DNA from: an uncultured Pseudomonadota bacterium
GTDB taxonomy: Bacteria > Myxococcota_A > Polyangia > Nannocystales > Nannocystaceae
Length of the DNA stretch: 35,138 nucleotides
Assembly (NCBI GenBank): GCA_913061055.1
Contig: CAJXVA010000035.1
Location: forward strand, 1 to 35,138
Direction: 5' to 3'
Shown in pieces: positions 27,101 to 33,926 of the stretch (the first letter of the stretch is position 1; every line of letters starts with the position of its first letter). Below the pieces are notes generated by a model. That model did no database searches, was not told the DNA's origin, and worked only from the letters and a program-made list of their open reading frames with translations. The position numbers were made by a program, and so were the translations under genes.

Positions 27101-27545
27101 TGTGGCTGCAAAGGTCGAGGTGCGGGTGACCGATGCGAAGAGCGCAGAGCTGGTGCCCGGAGGTCTCGGACAGACCGATGACGAAGGGCGATGCATCCTC
27201 TCGTTGCGCCGCGGCCGGCACCACGTTCGGGTGGGGCGGAAGAAGAAGCACATCAACCTCGTCGCAGGTGCCAACGAGGTGCTTGTCGAGGTCGACGGCG
27301 CGCTGACACCGGACGAGCCCTACAGCGTCCTGCACATCAAGGTCGCCGCCCCGACCACGGACGCGAAGGTCCCGGTGTCCGTATTCCGAAGCGGTGAGCC
27401 GCACTCCCCGCTCCACGAGCGGTATCTGGATTCGTCCGGCGAGCTCGTCCTTCGGGTCCCCTCCGGCGAATATCGGGTCGTCTACGGCAGCAGGGAGACG
27501 CAGGGTACCGCGCACGGCGGTACCTACAACACGGTCGATCTGTGA
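24141..27545 (+). CDS. Giant modular M23 (LytM) peptidase-like protein with peptidoglycan-binding domains (1134 aa)
   Basis: The GTG start overlaps the previous stop (GTGA) with GAGGGGG just upstream. There is no signal peptide. Residues about 10-170 form an M23 domain with zinc ligands H29-x3-D33 (HFHQGFD) and H138-x-H140 (NPHLHFEL), an endopeptidase that cuts peptidoglycan cross-bridges. About 205-290 is a second, degenerate M23-like domain (WHGGVHLPF...LRVYHQLRG) lacking the Asp and HxH ligands. A PG_binding-like module follows at about 312-385, and a second one at about 500-570 (VKWVRKRLHRLDALPEDD...ALREAVFEFQ). The C-terminal third holds repeated carboxypeptidase-regulatory/Ig-like domains (GVQVRLVDSE, PVQVQLVDATGRV, KVEVRVTDAKS). 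A leaderless wall hydrolase coupled to a lipoprotein gene suggests a secreted effector with its partner; this is inference. Confidence 0.85.
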   Translation: MRVPVPGARLPVEGTSGAFLYKRREDHFHQGFDIGALYDPETATVKEHEHDRMRKAGELPILSILDGEVVEVRPNDVGSYGRIVVIESSSRVLGEAKTFWHLYSHCSVVLCKAGDTVLAGQTIALVGWSGNAKRSNPHLHFELATKKLPTTAGPAGETTPSKVGIRIDPREVLARLPPFGMRVFTPRAPEPTETDDTTTAELHYDVENSGTGGYFPLGANNTWHGGVHLPFADDENLYCPLDGQIVAARLDPDPATSSRQHGGTNFILVRHELPLRVYHQLRGTTPAPSSPPGGGGGGQPSKKSGVGGNYDNDPDLLQQARAALISRGHDPGEKDPKLEMGSVEPQMIEAVKAFQATLDPPKSYKPWPDGSIRYRGFTWDALFADAPHEGPAHPDDDTDPDPPGEPADEDDSLPARPPPPPQDPKRVVWSLFMHLAAEPFSDPLAKRFPWLQAAHLHDAPKDPPPGIEQDLELARKHREDLAEAAAHRIRKHVGKGDENPDDVKWVRKRLHRLDALPEDDSSGEYDDALREAVFEFQEQHVYRKKPEKADGVITRGRRTDIFLRKSRRQLGLDPTGTPVTIDPLVRALLSERGVDGMTRVLSGLSVPVSAGEPLWGPGESGGFADDGGIHLARRVHWEMFSEHEVFVAGQDGWASVVDLNEDLTADAPRALMDLVADWPTGTVLEDLPPDGIIDPAELAAFYGDAASDFLRRRQCQFRSEWGLDIEATVVRLKDQGWAVADGLRGSLLPYQWWFDALDVLPSGTHVWHYNPIEFLGVLRDALVALAPDPPKSREQYGSVRIRVVNNLGGPAVGVQVRLVDSESSVHEEQTDKPARNGLGGGVVDFPNVREGACTIVLSKDGEAHPIEHESVSPGWDANLFVVVTAFEGPEPARGGIRATVRKFGSIHKPPVQVQLVDATGRVAASQTSTNAKLHFDSVPLGEYTLRSVDGESEPTTVSLDRIRTAQVVVRRKPEPADLMVTVLHGGSVAAKVEVRVTDAKSAELVPGGLGQTDDEGRCILSLRRGRHHVRVGRKKKHINLVAGANEVLVEVDGALTPDEPYSVLHIKVAAPTTDAKVPVSVFRSGEPHSPLHERYLDSSGELVLRVPSGEYRVVYGSRETQGTAHGGTYNTVDL

Positions 27546-27608
27546 TCCAAGCGGTCTCACGCTCGGCAGTGGCGGCAGACGTCCGGCTTTCGGTAGGGTG
27601 CCCCCACG

Positions 27609-30356
27609 GTGATGCAGGGAATCTGGAGTCTCGCTTGGAGTGCGCAGCTGCTTGCGCTGATGCTGTTGACCCCGGGGGACAAGCTCGCCACCGAAGATGC
27701 CTGCGGATTGGAGCCGCCGGACCAGCAGAGCACGCGGCCGCTGGTCCAAAAGCCAAACCCTGCCCCCACCGACGTGGGGGAGGTTCCGTTTGTGATGCGA
27801 GGCGATCCTCAGGCTGCTCGCCCGAACGGAATCCTGTCGGGGAAGACCGTCTATGTCTCCGCAGGACACGGATGGGTTCGAACGGACTTTGGTTGGCGAA
27901 CCCAGCGCGGAAACACCAACAACATTGTCGAAGACTTCGTTTCGATCGAGGCGGTCAATGAGTATCTGATCCCCATGCTCCACGGAATGGGCGCGTACGT
28001 AGTTCCGGTACGCGAGCCCGACGTGGGAGCACCCCGCGTCATCGTGGACGATGTGGACGCGACGCTCGAGGGTGGTGCCACCGAGGGAGACCCTGCCGGC
28101 CGAGGATGGGGGGCGGTAGCGTTCCCGATCACCTCCGATGCTACGCGTCCGTTCGACACCGGAGACGCGCGCTCGCTGGTGACAACAGAAGCAGGAGGCG
28201 GCGAGCTTCGCTACGCACTCTCGGCACCCGAAGACGGCCGCTACAACGTCTACGTCTCGTACGTGCAAGGACCCGACCGGGCCGCCGACGCGCACTGGGT
28301 GGTTCGACACAGCGGCGGTGAGACGAGCTTTCGCCTGGACCAGCGCCGCCATGGATCCACGTGGGTGCTGCTCGGTCGATTTCACTTCGAAGCGGGCGCC
28401 CCCATCGAAAACGCAGCGGTGGCATTGCTCGACGACAGCGAGACGCCGGGTGCGGTGGTCTCCGCCGACGCGGTCCGGATCGGCGGCGGCGAAGCGGTTC
28501 ACGATCGCGGCGACGGGGTACATCCAGGGGCACTCGCCGACCAGGCCGCCCGCTACTACACCCAGTTCGCGGGCGCGCCCGACTCGGTCTTCAACGCCAG
28601 CAGCTCGGACCAAAACGACGACGTCAGCAGCCGCGCCCGCTTCACCGCCTGGGAGCACGAAGACGGCGAGGACGCGGTCTATGTCGCGTGGCACACCAAC
28701 GCGCCCAACCCCGGACGCGGCACCGACACGTACACGTACAGCGGCAACGCCCCCAACGGCTCGCTCGATGCGTTCTCGGGCGTCGCCGGTTCTCGAGAAC
28801 TGCAAGATGCTCTGCATGCGCAGCTCGTCGGTGACCTGCGGGCAGAGGTCGACCCGCGATGGCCGGACCGTGGTCGCCACACGGCGTTCTTTGGCGAGGT
28901 GAACCCCAACAACAACCCGGAGACTCCGGCAGTGCTGATCGAGGTCGGGTTCCACGACACACCGGCCGATGCAGACTTCCTGCGTGCGCCCAATGTACGT
29001 AGGGTGGCGACCCGAGCGATCGCCCAGGGAATCGCGCAGTACTTCGCGGAGGCCGACGGCATCCCGCTCGTCCTGCCGCCCGAGCCTCCCGACGCGCTGT
29101 GGCTGCAAAATGTAGGCGACGGCGCGTTGGAGCTGGGTTGGGACGCGCTCAACCAGCCCGCGCACGCTGGGGATGCCCCCACTGGGTACCTGGTGCAGAC
29201 CTCTCCCAACGGATACGGATTTGACGAAGGCGTCGTGGTCGATGGCACCTCAACCACGCTCGAGGACTATGCCCCCGGCGATCTGGTGTTCGCACGAGTC
29301 ATCGCGCTCAACGACGGTGGGCATTCGCTCCCCTCGTCGGTCGTCGGCGCCGGTGTGGCTCCGTCGGGCAACGCGAGCGTGCTGGTGGTCGATGGGTTCG
29401 ACCGTCTCGACTCCGGCATCCTGCTCGACCAAGACAACAGTGCCTACGACATCGGCATCGTCGATCGGATGCAGCTGCAGAAGATGAACGACTTCTCCTA
29501 CGTGGCCCGGCACGGTGAGGCCATCGCGGACGCAGGTTTCTCGTTCGACAGTGCGACCGATGAGGCGGTCGAGCGAGGCACAGCAAGCCTTGCCGGCTAC
29601 CAGGCGGTCGACTGGTACGCGGGCACCGACTCGACGATGACGGTCCCGTTTCCCCTCGAGGCCCGGGCCGCGATCGAGGCCTACGTCGCGGATGGCGGCG
29701 GACTCCTCGTGTCGGGGAGCGAGCTGGCGTGGAGTCAGGACAACCTTGGTGAGCCCGACGAGCAGGCGTTCTACCGAGACGTGCTCGGAGCGGTCTACAT
29801 CGCCGACGATGCCGAGACCGCAGACGCTACGCTCGGCGGTGCACTCGGGGAATTGGGACCGCTCTCCTTCGCAGACCCAGCCACCTACACGCCTCGCTTT
29901 CCCGACGTGCTCGAGCCCGCCCGAGGATCCGAGGTCGCGATGACCTATGCCGACGGCTTCGACGCCGTCGCAGCGGTCTCGTGGGTTCAGGGCGATGCGG
30001 CGGGGGTCACGATGGGCTTTCCCTTCGAGACGATCGAGGTGGCCAACACCCGTGCCGAAGTGATGTCTGCAATCCTTGGCTTCTTCGATGTGGTCGAGGA
30101 AGACGGGCCTCCACCCGGAGACACCGACGGTGCAGACACCGACGACGGCGGTGGGGATGACAGCAGCGGCGGCGACACGGGAGACGACAGCCTTGGGAGC
30201 GGCACGAGCGGCATCACCGACACCGACAACCCCGAGACCGACACCTCGGCTGATGCCGATGGTGACGGTGACGGCTGCGGGTGCCGCCACGGAAAAGGCG
30301 GAGGCGCTGCTGTGGTGCTGCTGCTGGGTCTCCTTGGGCTCCGCAGACGACGCTGA
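27609..30356 (+). CDS. Multidomain N-acetylmuramoyl-L-alanine amidase with MYXO-CTERM anchor (915 aa)
   Basis: The start is GTG 27609, with AGGG about 10 nt upstream; ATG 27612 is the alternative. A signal-like hydrophobic N-terminus is followed by an Amidase_3 domain. Its zinc and catalytic residues are visible: H87 (SAGHGW), E108, H362 (VAWHTN) and E445 (LIEVGFHD). The domain is split by an insert of about 150 residues (about 155-300: GRYNVYVSYVQGP, GSTWVLLGRFHFEAG) that reads like a golvesin-type beta-sandwich. Beyond about 490 come a fibronectin-III-like domain (LWLQNVGDGALELGWD) and a ThuA/amidotransferase-like domain (AIEAYVADGGGLLVSGSEL). The end is an acidic Asp/Gly/Thr linker and a MYXO-CTERM tail: GCGC, a hydrophobic stretch, then RRRR. 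It cleaves the stem peptide from muramic acid, presumably at the cell surface. It starts 63 bp after the M23 gene. Confidence 0.9.
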   Translation: MMQGIWSLAWSAQLLALMLLTPGDKLATEDACGLEPPDQQSTRPLVQKPNPAPTDVGEVPFVMRGDPQAARPNGILSGKTVYVSAGHGWVRTDFGWRTQRGNTNNIVEDFVSIEAVNEYLIPMLHGMGAYVVPVREPDVGAPRVIVDDVDATLEGGATEGDPAGRGWGAVAFPITSDATRPFDTGDARSLVTTEAGGGELRYALSAPEDGRYNVYVSYVQGPDRAADAHWVVRHSGGETSFRLDQRRHGSTWVLLGRFHFEAGAPIENAAVALLDDSETPGAVVSADAVRIGGGEAVHDRGDGVHPGALADQAARYYTQFAGAPDSVFNASSSDQNDDVSSRARFTAWEHEDGEDAVYVAWHTNAPNPGRGTDTYTYSGNAPNGSLDAFSGVAGSRELQDALHAQLVGDLRAEVDPRWPDRGRHTAFFGEVNPNNNPETPAVLIEVGFHDTPADADFLRAPNVRRVATRAIAQGIAQYFAEADGIPLVLPPEPPDALWLQNVGDGALELGWDALNQPAHAGDAPTGYLVQTSPNGYGFDEGVVVDGTSTTLEDYAPGDLVFARVIALNDGGHSLPSSVVGAGVAPSGNASVLVVDGFDRLDSGILLDQDNSAYDIGIVDRMQLQKMNDFSYVARHGEAIADAGFSFDSATDEAVERGTASLAGYQAVDWYAGTDSTMTVPFPLEARAAIEAYVADGGGLLVSGSELAWSQDNLGEPDEQAFYRDVLGAVYIADDAETADATLGGALGELGPLSFADPATYTPRFPDVLEPARGSEVAMTYADGFDAVAAVSWVQGDAAGVTMGFPFETIEVANTRAEVMSAILGFFDVVEEDGPPPGDTDGADTDDGGGDDSSGGDTGDDSLGSGTSGITDTDNPETDTSADADGDGDGCGCRHGKGGGAAVVLLLGLLGLRRRR

Positions 30357-30425
30357 GCGGGCTCTGGCCACGAACCCGAGTTCTCCGGTTCGGACGCTCG
30401 CGCCGGCCGACCGCTCTTGGGGGCC

Positions 30426-30662
30426 TCAAGCCGCGACGCGCAGCCGGTACTCGCTGTTGTCGGTCTCGACGACCAGCTCCTCATCCGAATGCTCGAACCG
30501 ACGGACCACGCCGGTTTGCACCACTCCGTGCTCGCCGACGATGACGAGGCTGAGGCCAACTTCGGGCTTGCCCAGGACGTAGACCGGGCCGGCGGGCATC
30601 TCGGGTTGCGTCCTGGTCTTGGGGGTGAGGGGGCGGCGCTGCAGGGTGTAGACCTCGTTCAT
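30426..30662 (-). CDS. Small conserved-looking hypothetical protein (78 aa)
   Basis: The ATG at 30662 has CGGAG 10 nt upstream. The protein has a basic Pro/Thr N-terminus and then a compact beta pattern (GPVYVLGKPEVGLSLVIVGEHGVVQTGVVRRFEHSDEELVVETDNSEYRLRV) that looks like a small SH3- or OB-like barrel. No family is recognised. It converges on the amidase gene with a 69-bp gap that holds a short CGAACC/GGTTCG hairpin and no T-tract. A one-base shift would join it to a coding-like frame upstream (30663-30906). Confidence 0.55.
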   Translation of the reverse strand: MNEVYTLQRRPLTPKTRTQPEMPAGPVYVLGKPEVGLSLVIVGEHGVVQTGVVRRFEHSDEELVVETDNSEYRLRVAA

Positions 30663-30948
30663 CAGGATGCTCCGAGGGTAGGCAGTGCACATGTCGATCC
30701 ACTGCGAGCAGGCGCGACAGCGCGCGGAGCCTGGTCCACAACGGGGCAATACCGCCGTTGGGGCGGCCCAAGGCAGCATGCTCGGACTCGCGCACAGTCA
30801 GCGGGTTGGCGATCGCTGCCATGGGGATGACCCCGGCTGCTGGCGTAGCCACTGGCGGCTGGTCTCGAAGCCACTTGCAGAGCTCGTCCCGAGGGCATGA
30901 GCCCAAAAGCTCAATGATCTTCAGACGGGCATCCTGGCACGCAGCTTG
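30663..30948. other. Gene-free stretch with possible gene remnant on the minus strand
   Basis: On the minus strand a frame from ATG 30906 reads plausibly down to about 30670 (CPRDELCKWLRDQPPVATP, ANPLTVRESEHAALGRPNGG). It then continues out of register with the 78-aa gene. This could be the 5' part of that gene displaced by a one-base frameshift (real or sequencing error), or non-coding DNA. I see no RNA gene or terminator here. Confidence 0.3.
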
Positions 30949-31051
30949 TAGTTATCGTGGGTGTCCAGGCAACTGGGCAACCCGACTCCAAATCCTCCGA
31001 TCCGTTCAAGTCTTCGGCCGACACTCAATCCCGGGTGTCGGTCGAAGCATT
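30949..31051 (+). ncRNA. Structured intergenic element, copy B
   Basis: This is the second copy of the element at 21021-21114. The 27-bp identical block is at 30963-30989. The hairpin has arms CTTCGGCCGACACTC (31012-31026) and GGGTGTCGGTCGAAG (31033-31047), 15 bp. Relative to copy A, one arm changes G to A opposite T, turning a G-T wobble into an A-T pair. The single-base indels (after 30989 and at 31011) fall outside the stems. Copy B is followed by CATTTAAG rather than TTTT. It lies about 70 bp before the start of the D27-like gene. Confidence 0.6.
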
Positions 31052-31119
31052 TAAGCCGTCCGCACGCAGAACGACGGGCCCCTGCGTAACGCTTGCCGGC
31101 GAGCCGGTACAGCCACGCC

Positions 31120-31638
31120 GTGTCCGAACGACGATGGTGGGATGGCGCTCGCGCCCGCTTCGAGCGCTGGCAGATCGCCAGAGTGCGAACGGCCTACCGC
31201 CGCAGCACCAAGGTCAAGCCGGCGCGCGGTCCGGGTTTCGAAGCGATGGTCGACGAGATGCGGCGCGCGCTCGAATCCGCGACGTCGCAAGACCGCCAGC
31301 GCGCGGATGAAGATGTCCTGGACTCGATCTTCTTTGCGCCGCTGGGCCCAGCACTGCTTCGCGCCGCAGCTCGCCGCTGGCCGAGGCCAACGGCCCGCCT
31401 CCTCACCCAAGCGTCCCCGACGTCGCTGAGGTTCCTGGTCGGGCATCTCGACGTCGCCTCGCCGACCACCAATCGAGTCCCGAACTGCGCGTTCCGGGCC
31501 CAGGGCGGCCCGCGACTGTGCCAAGAGGTCTGCCGCAGACCTTCCGAAGGCTACACGGCCAAACACGGTTTCCCAGTGCTGCTCGAGCCGGATGCCGACG
31601 GCCCCGGATGCACCTGGACATGGGGAGCGTCGGCATGA
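31120..31638 (+). CDS. D27-like (DUF4033) carotenoid-isomerase-type protein (172 aa)
   Basis: GTG 31120 is preferred; a TTG 27 bp upstream is possible. The N-terminal ~100 residues are helical and Arg/Ala-rich. The C-terminal region carries the cysteine signature of the DWARF27 C-terminal domain: C123-x-F, then LC134-x3-C138-x2-P141, a helix with HGFPVLLEP, and D-x3-C164 followed by TWTWG. Plant D27 is an iron-dependent beta-carotene cis/trans isomerase; bacterial members are mostly uncharacterised. The gene overlaps the next (a carotene-desaturase-like FAD enzyme) by ATGA, which supports a shared isoprenoid or carotenoid substrate. The assignment rests on motif memory and is moderately sure. 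Confidence 0.6.
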   Translation: MSERRWWDGARARFERWQIARVRTAYRRSTKVKPARGPGFEAMVDEMRRALESATSQDRQRADEDVLDSIFFAPLGPALLRAAARRWPRPTARLLTQASPTSLRFLVGHLDVASPTTNRVPNCAFRAQGGPRLCQEVCRRPSEGYTAKHGFPVLLEPDADGPGCTWTWGASA

Positions 31639-33926
31639 AGCGGCGCGTCGTTGTCGTGGGTGCAGGCGTCGCGGGACTGACCTGCGCGCACGAGTTGTCC
31701 CGCACCGCCGAGGCCCGACGAACGTACGCGGTCCGAGTGTTCGAGATGGGGCACAAGGTCGGGGGCCGACTTGCCAGCGCCCACAACCCTCAGCGTTGGG
31801 GTCGCAACGAAGAGCACGGGCTCCACGTCTGGTTCGGTTGGTACGACAACACCTTCCGGCTCGTGGACGAGGTCTGGCGCGACTGGAAACGCCCCGCAGA
31901 TTGTCCTTGGAAGACCGTCTGGGACGGGCTGCGGCCGATCTGGATCAGCGAACATGGCCTTGGAACCGGCGACGAGCTCACCGTTCGCCGGGCCCATCAC
32001 CCACGCAACCGCGACACCCCCGGCCACACGTCCAAACGCTCCAGCCTCGGGCGGATCTCGACGTGGCTCGACCTCCCCCGGGCGCTGACCCGAACCTGGT
32101 CAGCGCTCACCCGAGACACAGCCCACGAAAACCCGACGCCGCGCGGTCGCCTCGCGCGGCTGCTCTGGCCCCACCCGGACGCGCTCTCGATCGAACGCCT
32201 CCTTCGGCGCCTGCGCCCCAAAGACGCGCACTCGCGTCCCCACACCCCACGCACCGCAGCGCCCCAGGTCCACCGTATTCTCTGCAGCGCTCATCGTCCT
32301 CTGCGCGCAGCAAGTCGAGCGGCCGCAGGGAAGCATCCCGAGCGGCTCGAGCTCGCTCGGGTCCTCGACCTCGCGCTTGCAGTTGGGCGCATCCTCACCA
32401 GTCCACGCCACGGCATCTACCTCGACGGTGACTTCGATCGGGTCTCCTCCTGGGAACTCCGAGACTTGCTTCGGGAACACGGCGCCAGCGAAGAGGCGCT
32501 CACCCACTCTCGGCTGCTGGAATGCCTCTACGACATCCCGTTTGCCTTCGAAGGTGGGGACCGTAGTCGTCCGGTGCTCGAAGCCGGCACCGCCCTTCGC
32601 TTCACGTATCGACTGTTCGCCGACTACAAACATGCCCTCGCGTTTCTGCTGAAGGCTGGCGCCGGCGAGACCCTGATCGCCCCTCTTCTCGAGGTCGTCC
32701 GAGAGCGCGGCGTGGAACTCGAACCGTTCCACCGTCTGGCGAGAGTCGAGCTCGACCCTACCGAACGCTTCGTCGAACGACTCGTGTTCACGCGCGCCGC
32801 TCGAACGCGAGGACGCTACGAACCCCTGATCACCCAAGGTGGTTTTCGCCGATTCCGCTCTGCCCCGGACTGGTCGCAACTCGAGGACGGTGAACGATTG
32901 CGTGCCCGCGGGGTCAACTTCTACTCGAGGTTTGGTGACCGCGGAGAGGCACAAGAGGTCGTGCTGCAGCGAGGGGTCGACTTCGACGACGTCGTGCTCG
33001 CGCTGCCGCTGGGGAGCATCGTCCCCGATGGCGACGGACACAGTCCCGTCAGCGCATGGCTGCAGGCCAAACCGCAAGCGCACGCGTGCCTGGACCGGCT
33101 GCATCTCGTTCCGACCGTCGCCGCCCAGGTTTGGCTGGACGAGTCCGTGAATGACCTCGGCTGTCGCAACCGCGCCGTCGCAACCTGGGGCGACACGTAC
33201 TCGGTCGCCTGCGACATGAGCGATGTGATCGACCACGAGGCCTGGGGCGCAACCGGGCCTCGCAGCTGCATCTACCTGTGCGGCGCGTGGCCCATGCGCT
33301 CGCCCGATGCTCCGTCGACCGACCAGTCCGTTCTGCGAGACGACCAAGCAGATGCCCAGGCGCTCCTCGAAGAACAACTCGCTGTGCTCGGTCCATCCCT
33401 GTTCCGCCGTCCTCCCACCCTGCACACCCCGCAGGGGTCTTCGAACCCGTGGGAGGCTCAGTACGTTCGGGTCAACGTCGAGCCGTGGGACCTGGCCGAC
33501 CTTCCCCTCCCCGGTGCCGACGCCGTGCGCCTCGAAGCCAACGGAAGCGGGCTCGACAACCTCGCGTTGGCCGGCTCGTGGGTCCGCACCCCGGTGAACA
33601 GCACAAGCGTGGAGGCGGCCGTGTGCAGTGGTCTCGCGGCCGCGCGCGCGCTCGGTGCGGACTGCCGCCCGATCCTCTCGGAAGACCTCTTCCGGATCCC
33701 CAACGCGAACGTCCTCCTGCCCCGATCCCCGCACGCCGATGCCCGATCATCCCACGACCCGCGAAGTCCCATGGCCCCCGACCTCATCGCTTCATTCGAA
33801 GACCCTCAGAGTCACCGATGGGCAGTCGATCGAACTCGACCCGACCCATCTATGGTGGCTCGCGGACGGCGACGTCGTCGTCCACGCCGCGTCGCGCCCC
33901 GTGGAGCTGTGGGCGGCACCGCGTAG
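31635..33926 (+). CDS. FAD-dependent amine-oxidase/carotene-desaturase-like oxidoreductase (763 aa)
   Basis: The ATG at 31635 follows GGGGAG by 8 nt and overlaps the D27-like stop. The N-terminal Rossmann motif G9-A-G11-V-A-G14 is followed by VFEMGHKVGGRLAS, the FAD-binding GG of the amine-oxidase/phytoene-desaturase superfamily. EHGLHVWFGWYDN then matches a subfamily related to zeta-carotene desaturase-like proteins. The C-terminal FAD clamp appears as LDNLALAGSWVRTPVNSTSVEAAVCSGLAAARA. Beyond about residue 680 the sequence loses family character, and the last ~60 residues are read across the next gene in another frame, giving a 188-bp overlap. The substrate is unknown, presumably a polyene. 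Confidence 0.8.
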   Translation: MKRRVVVVGAGVAGLTCAHELSRTAEARRTYAVRVFEMGHKVGGRLASAHNPQRWGRNEEHGLHVWFGWYDNTFRLVDEVWRDWKRPADCPWKTVWDGLRPIWISEHGLGTGDELTVRRAHHPRNRDTPGHTSKRSSLGRISTWLDLPRALTRTWSALTRDTAHENPTPRGRLARLLWPHPDALSIERLLRRLRPKDAHSRPHTPRTAAPQVHRILCSAHRPLRAASRAAAGKHPERLELARVLDLALAVGRILTSPRHGIYLDGDFDRVSSWELRDLLREHGASEEALTHSRLLECLYDIPFAFEGGDRSRPVLEAGTALRFTYRLFADYKHALAFLLKAGAGETLIAPLLEVVRERGVELEPFHRLARVELDPTERFVERLVFTRAARTRGRYEPLITQGGFRRFRSAPDWSQLEDGERLRARGVNFYSRFGDRGEAQEVVLQRGVDFDDVVLALPLGSIVPDGDGHSPVSAWLQAKPQAHACLDRLHLVPTVAAQVWLDESVNDLGCRNRAVATWGDTYSVACDMSDVIDHEAWGATGPRSCIYLCGAWPMRSPDAPSTDQSVLRDDQADAQALLEEQLAVLGPSLFRRPPTLHTPQGSSNPWEAQYVRVNVEPWDLADLPLPGADAVRLEANGSGLDNLALAGSWVRTPVNSTSVEAAVCSGLAAARALGADCRPILSEDLFRIPNANVLLPRSPHADARSSHDPRSPMAPDLIASFEDPQSHRWAVDRTRPDPSMVARGRRRRRPRRVAPRGAVGGTA

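Noticed and set aside
25491..29165. 1224-codon open frame on the minus strand
   Set aside because: It runs across two well-supported plus-strand genes (M23 protein and amidase) and their intergenic gap, and its sequence is low-complexity Arg/Val/Gly-rich, as expected of a shadow frame.
21098..31310. Conserved peptide (SVEAF...) encoded by the end of both repeat copies
   Set aside because: Both copies can be read as GTG-TCG-GTC-GAA, but the downstream peptides are unrelated and indels upstream shift the frame, so the similarity comes from the hairpin arm.
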